From: Trichomonas vaginalis G3 | Lineage: Eukaryota > Parabasalia > Trichomonadida > Trichomonadidae | DNA: 64,000 bases | NCBI RefSeq assembly: GCF_026262505.1 | Contig: NC_067203.1 | Coordinates: 21,805,411 to 21,869,410 of the forward strand | Reading direction: 5' to 3' | In this document: one piece after another, positions 36,933 through 46,065 of the stretch | Numbering within the stretch: position 1 is the first letter of the stretch | Layout: every line of letters begins with the position of its first letter | Made by a program: the position numbers and the translations under genes | Notes under the pieces: generated by a model | Told to the model about the DNA's origin: nothing | Database searches by the model: none | What the model saw: only the letters and a program-made list of their open reading frames with translations

Positions 36933-39900
36933 ATGTATCGGAAGTTGTCTAAGTTAGAACACTCGGAAATAAAACAACTTCTTACAGAAGCTAATATAGA
37001 TGTTGCAAAGCATTACGCAACAAACAAAAAAGCACTCGCTGACCTCAATGACTATAATGGTGCAATAAGTTATGATAGAATTCATGAGTTCATAAAGCCG
37101 CAACGCGGCGAGGACGAAGTCCATGCAAGAGCATTTCCTTTAAATGACGTTGCTATTGACTTATATCATAGACGTTCAGTACCTCATGAAGTAAGAAGAG
37201 AAATGTTTGACATAACAAATGCAAACGTTGGTGAAACAAGAAGAAGAGACGACACACTGAAACAACAGAGAAGAGAGATGTTTAAGAGCGCTATAGAACA
37301 AGTTCGCAAAGCTAACGATGTCATTCGTTCCATTGACGACAAACCAAAAGAAGGTGAGAGATGGTTAAAGAAAGATGAAGAGAATAGGAAGAGAAATGTG
37401 AAGTCAGGCAATAGACTCATTGACTTTAACATCGAAGCTTTAGATGAACCAAACAGAGACTACTTACACAAACATTTCGGTAAGGTTTTCATGAGACTCT
37501 TAGAGAAAATTAAAATAAACTCACAACAGAGATGGATGGTATGTTATAAACTTGGTGGAAAGTATGAATGTTCTACGTTAAACCTCAATAATATTGGAAC
37601 ATTACTACATCAGCTCTTGAAGGAGAACTTTATATCAGAGATAGAAGCAAATGCTGCAGGTATTGTTGAAATGCACTATGACTTCTTCTTGACAAACATA
37701 AAGAATCTTACCGAAATAAAGATGTATGATTTAACAGAATATGAAGGCTTAACGATGTCAGATGTAAAGAAAGGCAAACCAAAAAAGAGACCATATAGAG
37801 ATGAAAGCACACTGACAAATGACCAGAAAGCCATTTTGGAAGCTCTTAAGCAAACAGGAAACCCAGCACTTATAGAAAGCTTTTGGAAAGATAATGGTGA
37901 AAAGAAGTTTTATAAGAAGAGAAGCGGTCAGTTCTGGAAGTATCTTTGCACATTACCTATAAATCTTGAACGCTACCAAATCTTCAATGAATTAAACAAA
38001 AGAACTGCAACACTTATGACAGAAGATAACTGCTTCGTTTATGCTTGCATTCAGGCTGGAGTAAATGAAGAAACTATTGACCACATGAGAGAAGTCATTC
38101 GTGTTAGAGACTTTCCTCAAAGTAAAGTACAAAAAATTTCTGATGCAACAGGTATAGCATTTAATGTTACCATTGGTTACTTCAATGACTCAAGACATAA
38201 TGAAATAAAGAGATACATACCAAAAGAATGTGAAACTGTTAGAACTATTGACTTACTTCTTGTTGAAGACCATTACATGCTAAATGAAAGATTACCAATG
38301 ACAACATATTTCATTCGCAACTATATAGAAATTCTCAAAGCTTGTGGTGGAATGAACATTGAGAAACAGATGAAGATTTATACAAAGAGAGAGAACAAAT
38401 ATATTGTTCGTTATGATTGAACAACACCGTTATGGGATGTTATGAAAACATTGTGGGAGTGCAAATATTTCGAACCTATTTCTTATGGAGAACTTTTCAC
38501 ATATACGACTGACTTATATAAACAGAACCTTGCACCATTTAAAGATTTGACATATGCTCCAAAGTATTGTGTACAACTGAAGAAGAAAGCTGAGCCAAAA
38601 GAAGTAAATAAAAATAAGTGCAAGTTCATTCCTGAGCACGTTTTCTTTGCTGACTTTGAGTGTAGCACTGATGGAGTTCATAAAGCCTTTAACATTTGTT
38701 ATGACAGTGAAGATGGTTCAGTGAGTGAAAGCATTTGGGGTCAGAACTGTGCAACAGAATTTTTGGAACGACTTCCTGACAAGAGTTTAATATATTTCCA
38801 TAACCTCAGTTATGATATAAACTTCATCTTAAGACACATGACAGAAGTGAAAGGAACTCCCATCATTAAAGGTTCACGAACAATGCAAATAACTGGCTTA
38901 TATAAAGGAAGGGCAATTATTATAAAAGACTCTTACAGTGTTATAAATAAGAAGCTTAAACTATTTCCTGCTATGTTTAACTTACAAACAGGACCGAAAG
39001 AAGTATTTCCATATAACTACTACAGCAGTGTTTTGTTAGCAAATGACAACAGAACTGGTGTCATTTCTGAAGCGTGTAAGTTTGTAAAAGATATTGATAC
39101 GTTCATGAAAAACATAGATTTAATCGAAAACTGCAGAATAGATGAAAACCACTTCGACTTAGAAAAGTATAGCTCATTTTATTGCAAACAAGATGTAAGG
39201 ATTTTAAGAGAATGTTTTGTTAAGTTCCGCAATGACATATTGAAAGAATTTGATTTAAACGTTTATGACTACGTTAGTATTTGTTCAATTGCTAACAAAT
39301 TATTTGAGAACAGAGTGTACTTCCCGAATGGAAATTTATATGACCTCTCAAATAAACCAAGAGAATTTATTTCACGCTGTATTCAAGGTGGAAGATGTAT
39401 GCTGTCAGATAAAATGAAACAAAAGAGCGAAAAGAAACTCATTGCTGATTTCGACGCTGTTTCATTATATCCATCAGCTATAGCAAGACTTTATACTTTA
39501 GAAGGTATTCCAAAGGTTATGAAGAAAGAAATGTTAAGCACAGAGTATCTCATGAGACATTTATTCGATGACGACCAAAAGGAACCCATTGGTGAAAAGT
39601 TTATGTCTGGCTTCTTTGTTCTCATTAAGATAACAGAGATTGGAATACATAGACACTTTCCTTTAATAGTTTGTGACCCTGAACTAAATCCAGAACTTAA
39701 CGTTCCCAGAAGTTCAAACACTTGCTGTTTAATGTATGTTGACCATATAACATTACAAGACCTCATAAAATATCAAGGTGTCAAATGTGAAGTGTTGCAA
39801 GGATACTATTACGATGGAAACAGAGATATTAGAATAAGAGATGAAGTAAAGAAGTTGTTTGAGTTAAGGTTAAAGTATAAGAAAGAAGGAAATCCTTTGC

Positions 39901-40709
39901 AAGAAAATATAAAGCTCATTCTGAACAGTATTTATGGCAAAACTATTCTATCTCCTATTGAGTCAAAAATAACCATAGTAAATGACAAAGATGCTATAAG
40001 ATATGCCATCAGAAACTACAACCATATAGTGAAGTTCGAAGGTTTGGATGGTTCAGATAAAACTATTTTCAAGCTAACGAAAAGCATTTGCAGACACTTT
40101 AACTTCTGTCCACTTGGTGTTAATATTCTATCTATGTCAAAACGTATTATGAATGAAGTATTCTGTACTGCTGAAGATATGGGACTTCAAATATTTTACC
40201 AGGACTGTGATAGCATGCATATTTTCAATGAAGACATACCAAAGCTTGCAGCAGAGTTTAAGAAGAGATACGGTCGCGAACTTATAGGAAAGAACCTTGG
40301 TCAATTTCATTCTGACTTCGCAGAAATAACACCTGGAAAACAAAGTTTAGCATACAAGTCAATATTTTGTGGAAAGAAGACCTACATAGACTTACTCACT
40401 AACGATTTAAATGAAGTTGCATTCCATGCACGTTGTAAAGGTGTCAAACAAGACGTCCTTGCTTTAACAGCTAATGAAATGTTTCCTGAAGCTATACAAT
40501 GCTATTACAATGAAGATAAGAACATTCACATACCTGTTGGAACATATGACAAAGACTCTGAGTTCAGTTTAATGAAACTTTACAAAGCACTTCATGATGG
40601 TCAAGAGATTGGATTCGACTTGTGTAAGTCTTCTAGTCCTTGCTTTGCTGAAAAGTTTAACTTCTCAATAACGACTAAAACAAGCTTTATTCGTAAGTTG
40701 AAGTTCTGA
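36933..40709 (+). pseudogene. Protein-primed family B DNA polymerase of Maverick B
   Basis: The region encodes the Polinton replicase (pPolB). The first 490 residues are an N-terminal extension in the place where these enzymes carry priming-type or other accessory domains. Then come the exonuclease motifs FADFECSTDG (Exo I), FHNLSYDINFILRHM (Exo II) and YCKQDVRIL (Exo III), and the polymerase motifs DFDAVSLYPSA (A), KLILNSIYGKT (B) and YQDCDSMHIF (C). Protein-primed polymerases copy linear genomes with terminal inverted repeats, which fits the 737-bp repeats here. The gene has about one break but is otherwise well preserved. Confidence 0.88.
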
Positions 40710-40712
40710 GGT

Positions 40713-40800
40713 CATTTATTTTTGTCAGCAATGAGGTCATGAATGAGGTCATTTATTTTTGTCAGCAATGAGGTCATGAATGAGGTCATGAATGAGGTCA
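40713..40800. repeat. Short tandem repeat at a gene end
   Basis: GAGGTCATTTATTTTTGTCAGCAAT and GAGGTCATGAAT are repeated in mixed order. On the minus strand they form the end of the penton-like gene, giving repeated IHDL residues at its C-terminus, and may have extended it. Confidence 0.8.
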
Positions 40801-41641
40801 TTCGTGATAAAAATAAAACTAGCGTAGATTTTACAATACTGCGATGGTGAGTTTAAGAGTTGTGCTTCAATGTAGAGACAGTCCTTATGGTCTGGAGGTA
40901 AGAACACTGGGCAGTTATGGTCATGAGTGGAGAACATGTCTATCCAAAACTCACGATTGAAGCCAGTTAATTTATAGTATTTAGGGTTAGGAAGTGGTGA
41001 AGTTCTTGTATGACCAATGAACTCATTTTCAACGCCTTTGGCTATATTAGAGAAAAGAATAGCTTGCTTTCTATCCCAAATACCAGGTGTTACAATCTTT
41101 GAAAATTCATTTTTCCTCGGAAGCATTGCATCATAATTGAAAACATTTTTGAAATCATCACTTGGTTCAGAGATTTGAAATCTTATACGTAATGGATTTT
41201 CTTTCTTTTTAGCTACTTCATTGAATGGTGAGAATACAACAAACTGACAGTCATGTGTTCCATCTTCATTTTCATTAAATTCATAATGAAAGTCTATAAG
41301 TTGTGGCCGACTACCTTTTTCTTTCAGTTGTGCAAGAAACTCACGTAAAGGCTGTAAAGTTTGTACTTCAATGTTAAACTTTTTCTCGAACATCTCATTA
41401 AATGAAGTCATACATTGTTGCAATGTTGTATCGTCTTTAAAGTATTTGTATATGTGAATGTTTTGGGCGCTTAAAGACTGTTCGTCATTTTCTATCTCGA
41501 CTTGAAGTATAAAGTCAACCTTTCTGAAAGCACGTGTTATATACATATTTGTTATGCCAATGTACTTCTCTTCATTTATGTTCACAATCCAGTCTGTTGG
41601 AAACTTAAACGTTACTCTGTTCCCTTTATTTTGACGTCAGG
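40749..41641 (-). pseudogene. Second penton-like protein of Maverick B
   Basis: It aligns with the penton-like family: an F(K)FPTDW...KYIGITNMYITRAFRKVDF block corresponds to the YPxxW...KAI block of the others, and VENEFIGHTRTSPLPNPKYYKL to the C-terminal block. The middle is rich in Glu and Lys. It has about one break. The two element B members are as far from each other as from those of element A, so the paralogue pair looks older than the split of the two elements. Confidence 0.6.
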
Positions 41642-41648
41642 GTTTTCA

Positions 41649-41969
41649 CTACTGAACGCAAAGATAAAGGTATTTGTCTATACATTTAGTTCCGATAAAA
41701 ATAACACATTTACTCTTTCTTTGCTTCAGCTTCTTTAGCTTTTGCTTCAGCTTCTTCTCTAGCTTTTTCGCCAGTAGTCTTGGGTTCTTTTGTCTTCCAG
41801 CAGCTAATGCAGCAAGTTGTTTTTCACTAAGTTTTCTCTTTGGTCTCTCTGGCTTTTGTTCTTGTTTTTGTTCCTTCAGTTCGGATAAAATTTGCTCACG
41901 AATTTCTTTCTTCAATGCTTCAACATCTATGACCCCTTGGGTCTTGTCCGTAGGGCTTGTCTGAGTCAT
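41649..41969 (-). CDS. Lys-rich coiled-coil Maverick B protein
   Basis: The start MTQTSPTDKTQGVIDVEAL is chosen for its position behind TTTTTTATCTGCAGTCAAATG. Residues 15-45 are a Glu/Gln/Lys helix, followed by the basic repeat-like LAKKLEKKLKQKLKKLKQRK. Such a strongly basic protein may condense the genome in the particle. The C-terminal residues after CVIFIG may be extra. Confidence 0.5.
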   Translation of the reverse strand: MTQTSPTDKTQGVIDVEALKKEIREQILSELKEQKQEQKPERPKRKLSEKQLAALAAGRQKNPRLLAKKLEKKLKQKLKKLKQRKSKCVIFIGTKCIDKYLYLCVQ

Positions 41970-42014
41970 TTGACTGCAGATAAAAAACAAAATTAAAACT
42001 TTGACCGATGTAAA

Positions 42015-42443
42015 ATGAGCTTGTCAAAATCAGAGCGAGAGTCTATTATATTAAATGACGCAAGAGGAATACAACATCCTTTCTATTACGTAAGTCAGAG
42101 TAAAGATGGTAAAATATACGTAAGAAAAAGAAAGGTTCCATTAGCGAATGCAGAAAGCGACAACATTAAGGTGCATGGCACCGAGGGCGAAGCCCGTGTT
42201 AAGCCTTCTGTTCAAACTGAAAAGTCAATAGAACCAGAAGAAAAGAAGCCAGATGTACTTTCAATAACGAACCAAGAGCTTATTGCAAAGTTCGTGAATT
42301 TCATTGAAAAACAAACCGAGTCAAAGAATCCTGACCCGCCAGTGAAAGAAGTTGAGACAAAAGAGAATGTACAGTTCATTGAAAATGTCAAGAAACAACT
42401 TCCACCACGAATGCCAAGAAGAAGAGTGAGAATAATGAAGTAA
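42015..42443 (+). CDS. Basic Maverick B protein (142 aa)
   Basis: MSLSKSERESIILNDARGIQHPFYYVSQSKDGKIYVRKRK is followed by a Glu/Lys/Pro linker and a basic end PPRMPRRRVRIMK. The N-terminal block corresponds to the element A gene at 2687-3100. It lies just before the capsid gene in the same direction, so it may be a minor virion or scaffolding-type protein; that is inference. Confidence 0.5.
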   Translation: MSLSKSERESIILNDARGIQHPFYYVSQSKDGKIYVRKRKVPLANAESDNIKVHGTEGEARVKPSVQTEKSIEPEEKKPDVLSITNQELIAKFVNFIEKQTESKNPDPPVKEVETKENVQFIENVKKQLPPRMPRRRVRIMK

Positions 42444-42470
42444 ATAGATATTTTTATCTGAAGTAAATAC

Positions 42471-43999
42471 ATGCAGAACGAACAGCTAAACGAATTTACT
42501 CCAGCAGAGCATATTCATCAGATTCGCTCATATTTCGATATCATAGACAATGCAGTTCAAATTGGTGACACTAATAGAAAATATTCTGACGCAAAGATTC
42601 CATCACAACCTGGAACTGCTAAAGATAACACATGGGTAACATTCAATCTCTCACCTCCTGGTGAAAATATGTTGGACCTTTACAATACATTCATTACGTA
42701 TAAAATGGAAGGTCAATTTATTGTAGATAAAGAAATTGGTTCAGGTTCCAATAAAACAAACCCACCAGGATTTTGGATTGGTTTCGATGACGCTTTCTAT
42801 GCAGTTGCTGGATATCAAATCCTTGCAAATGGTCGTATCGTATATTCTCAAGACAACGCAAGAGAAGAAGCATATATAACTTCAAACTCACAAACTACCG
42901 AACAAATAAAGAAAGTAGATGTTTTCTCAAAGACTCGACATGAAGATGTATGGAGTCATTCGGGAACATGCAGAACAGGACAAATTGTTAGTGGTCAATT
43001 ACAGCAGGAAAATCATTTGATTTTAAGCTTCGTTTAAGAATTCCTGTTAGAAGATTCCTTCCATTAGAAGCTTTCGATTTATTCCAGTTTTGCAGGAAAC
43101 TTCAGCTTAAAGTAAAGTTCAGTAGCGACGCCTTACAATGCAATCTATATCTGTAAATGATATCATTGCTTTCAATCCAACTCTTAAGTTGCATTTGTTC
43201 AGATTCAAATCCACCGACAAATAAATTTGTTCCATGGAATGAACCATTCCACTATGATAACGAAGGCAGTAGAAGCTAGTGGAACAGTTACTATTACAAC
43301 TGTAACCCAGCAACTATTTCGAACAAAGATGGATTTTAATGAATGTTTCATTCATCCAAAGTCATTCTCTTTAGACCCTAACATTTATACAGAACTTGTA
43401 GAACATTATACAAACGAGGCTTTATGTTTTCCTGTTAAAGTTATGGATTGGATTCCTATGGACGGGTTCATTCTCAAAGAATACAGATAGTTCAAGTGCA
43501 ACATTTAAGCAGCTTATACGCCTATTAATGTTAAAAGTATTTGGGCACTATTTAGAAAGAAAGACAACTATTATGTTAATTTTGAGAACCATAAGTTTAA
43601 ATATCTTCAGCTTTCCATGGGAGCTTATGGAAATATGCCTGCAGAACCTGAAAAATCATATGGACCTGTATTTTATGAAATGGTTGCGAACGCTTGCAAT
43701 ACAAACAATGATATGATAGGATTTAATGAAGATGTTATAAGGTCATTGGTGGATGATGGTAGTGTGGAACATAAATGGGATAGCTATGACAACACACATT
43801 TCTTATGTGGTTTTCCAACAGAAGTGGACTTTTGCTTCAGCAAGGTCAAACATCTACTGCTCCAATAACATACAAATTGTCTGTTAAAGGACCTATTGAA
43901 CTAGCAACTGAAAATGTGCCAAAGCCACTTATTGGATTTATGAGGGATTGTTGCTTTGCCATTCAGGTGCGTGCTAATGGCATCCCCATAATAGATTAG
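42471..43999 (+). pseudogene. Double-jelly-roll major capsid protein of Maverick B, decayed
   Basis: The N-terminus (MQNEQLNEFTPAEHIHQIRSYFDIIDNAVQ) leads into beta-rich sequence with NTWVTFNLSPPGENMLDLYNTFITYKMEGQF and GFWIGFDDAFYAVAGYQILANGRIVY. The later part has FNECFIHPKSFSLDPNIYTELVEHYTNEA and a C-terminal TYKLSVKGPIELATENVPKPLIGF. Position, length (about 500 codons) and style match the Polinton major capsid protein; the capsid name is by context and style, not by profile search. It has several breaks. Confidence 0.65.
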
Positions 44000-44067
44000 A
44001 TGACTATAACTTAGCTACGGACGACAGTGAGGAATAAAGGATGAACGTTTATTTTTAAAGCTTATAA

Positions 44068-44529
44068 ATGAGTTCTTCATCAAGCTCTCGTGAACCTTCA
44101 CCATCTATGAAACAAACTTTACCAAACGATTATGGAGCACCTATTGAATATTTCTTACGAGCTGCACAATGGCAAAGAGCAGTCTCACCAAGGTTAGGTT
44201 GTTCCACCAGCTCCTGTCAAAAATAGCATTTGGTCAAGTCCTTATATAAGATATGGTCTCCCACTAGGTTTGCTAGCTACAGCAGGAGCAGTTATGATGT
44301 TGAAAAGAAATAAAGCAAATGTTTAGTAAATAATACTGAAGTAGCTGAAGTTAAACAAACTCCAACACCTTCGCCAAAACCAACGCCTTCACAAGCAAAA
44401 CCTTCAATGACTCCTGAACCTATGGAAGTACAAACTCCTGTTCAAAAGTCAACTCCTAAACCGACTCCAACATTTAAACCAGAACCTACTCCTCAAATAA
44501 ATCGTAAAACTCCTGCGTTTCCTTACTGA
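44068..44529 (+). pseudogene. Ser-rich / membrane / Thr-Pro-rich gene region, decayed
   Basis: The region encodes a Ser-rich start (MSSSSSSREPSPSMK), a hydrophobic span (YGLPLGLLATAGAVMMLKR) and a long Thr/Pro/Lys-rich stretch with repeats of PTPxPKPTP. It looks like one small membrane-anchored protein gene with about two breaks. The function is unknown. Confidence 0.4.
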
Positions 44530-44576
44530 AAAAATAACGTTATTTTTATTTAATATTAAATTTTTATTTGATTGAA

Positions 44577-44702
44577 ATGACAAATAAAGTCACTGAAGCA
44601 ATGAAACAAAAGTTTTTGGTAGAATACATTAAATCAGGAACTATTCCAGAAGGTTTTTACATTCATACTATGAAGGATGGTAGAGTTCAGTTTAGAAGAT
44701 AA
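44577..44702 (+). CDS. 41-aa Maverick B peptide
   Basis: MTNKVTEAMKQKFLVEYIKSG is followed by a short basic end GRVQFRR. A Lys/Glu helix coded next to it (about 44700-44815) may have belonged to the same gene. Not recognised. Confidence 0.3.
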   Translation: MTNKVTEAMKQKFLVEYIKSGTIPEGFYIHTMKDGRVQFRR

Positions 44703-44828
44703 AGCAACCATTAGATAAAGAAGGAATTTTTGAGAAAGATTAAACTTCATGAGGACAACATTGCTGAACTTAAGAAGAAGTTAGAAGAGTTGGAGAAAGG
44801 AAGAGAGTTATAAAGCAATGAATTCAAC

Positions 44829-44880
44829 AGGGTGAAAAAACAGGTGAAAAAAGAGGTGAGATCTCACCACTTCACCTAAA
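44829..44880 (+). repeat. GGTGA/AGATCT module, copy 5 (in right TIR)
   Basis: This is the mirror of copy 1: GGGTGA-A6-CAGGTGA-A6-GAGGTGAGATCTCACC, then ACTTCACCTAAATTTATTTTTG. Confidence 0.85.
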
Positions 44881-44977
44881 TTTATTTTTGTGCTATGTTT
44901 TCATACGTGTGGGAGTGGTGATATCATTAATTTTTAAGTTTATTTTTTATTTTATTTTTTATTTTATTTTTATATAA

Positions 44978-45304
44978 ATGACGAAAACTATTGAGATAAC
45001 AAACTACAACGGTCATGAGTTCAAGAATTTGTTCTTCGTTCCTCGTGAAAATACATTCTATCAGATACGAGGGAGAAAGGGTAAAGTTAGTTTGAGCGTT
45101 TACGACAACAAACATAATGGGAGATATATAAAAGCAATAGATACAAACGGTAAGCGTGTTTCATTAGCTTTGTCAAAACTTACATACATTTATTTTGACA
45201 GTGATTTTGACTCTGACGATTGGAGTGACAGCAGCGATACTGAAGAATATGAACTATTGTGTGAAGCACAGCAATGGGAAGCGCTGCAATACTTTTGTAA
45301 ATGA
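44978..45304 (+). CDS. TIR-encoded 108-aa protein of Maverick B (right copy)
   Basis: Identical protein to the left copy at 22617-22943. Its ATG follows ATTTTTATATAAATG, a tight form of the element's start motif. It has a basic middle and the acidic FDSDFDSDDWSDSSDTEE patch. The gene reads outward, towards the element end. Confidence 0.65.
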   Translation: MTKTIEITNYNGHEFKNLFFVPRENTFYQIRGRKGKVSLSVYDNKHNGRYIKAIDTNGKRVSLALSKLTYIYFDSDFDSDDWSDSSDTEEYELLCEAQQWEALQYFCK

Positions 45305-45533
45305 GAACATTAGTGGGAACGTTAGTGAGAACGTTTATTTTTTCATTAGTGAAGTCGTTAGCGAAAATGTTAGTGAGGTGAAGTGGTTGGCGGCTTTGTA
45401 AATATTTAAGGTTAAGTTAGTGTTGTCGTTTGTGTTGTAAAATATACATTAGCGGTTTTGTAAAGTGTCAAATTCACATATAATGGGTAAGGAGGCGCGC
45501 AGTGCCTCCGTACCCAAGATAGGTATACTAACT

Positions 45534-45796
45534 TCGATGAACTTGTCATCGAGTTATATTCCAGTGTTGTTCCTTCATTCCTGATTAAGTTGCAAATTAA
45601 AGGTCTGGATTCAGAGAGAAGTGTTAGAGTTATCAAAAAAGTCACAAGAGATTTCGAAGAAATGACACAATTTAAAAAAGTCGAATGCATCAGTATGCTT
45701 GAAGCTGTTCAGAAAGGTCTGAAAAATGATACACTTGATCCCAACATTGTTTACTCAACATTAAAAATATTATTGCAAAGAAAACATTTGATTTAA
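45534..45796 (+). pseudogene. Mutator-like transposase, 3' part, cut by Maverick B
   Basis: An open frame enters from the element border with FDELVIELYSSVVPSFLIK and runs on as LQIKGLDSERSVRVIKKVTRDFEEM to a stop at 45796. A helical, charged C-terminus of this kind fits the end of the transposase at 21203. There is no start codon of its own. The two halves do not appear to be in the same frame at the junction, so the transposase may already have been damaged, or the junction was altered at insertion. Confidence 0.6.
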
Positions 45797-46065
45797 TAAA
45801 CATTTAATTTATTATAATTAATTTTTTATTACAGTATAGTAAAAAATGCTATAAATAAATTATTATATTTTATTAAAATGTGGCTTTTAATAGTAAGTGA
45901 ATAAAATAAATCAGGAATTGGGAAAGAAATAAGGTTAATTAAAAATAATGAAAATTACAAGTTTAAGGTTAATGAAAAGTGACAATGGGCGAGTTTGTCC
46001 CCCACTCGAAACAATTCTATTGCTATATTTTTTTAAAAATCCATCTCCGTATTTTTTTGTAAAAA

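Larger units (their letters stand above)
22388..45533. mobile_element. Maverick/Polinton element B, 23.1 kb, both ends present
   Basis: Both terminal inverted repeats are present (22388-23124 and 44797-45533) and enclose packaging ATPase, penton-like proteins, fibre, integrase, KilA-N protein, DNA polymerase B and capsid genes: the Polinton gene set plus phage-like extras. I saw only one difference between the two 737-bp repeats, so insertion is recent on an evolutionary scale. The element nevertheless has roughly ten breaks across its genes and a 1.5-kb insertion. I found no Ulp1/adenain-type protease. The outermost bases on the AGTATACC reading lack a clear 6-bp duplication; CTTCGA occurs at 22376-22381 and 45532-45537 and is a candidate target duplication if the left border is slightly ragged. 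Confidence 0.92.
44797..45533. repeat. Right terminal inverted repeat of Maverick B
   Basis: It is the inverse of 22388-23124 and of the same length. It carries the second copy of the 108-aa gene and module copy 5, and ends GGTATACT(AACT). The outermost bases pair with the left end. Confidence 0.92.

Noticed and set aside
22388-45533. An Ulp1/adenain-type protease in Maverick B
   Set aside because: I looked for a cysteine-protease signature in every frame given here and saw none; it may be lost or too diverged.
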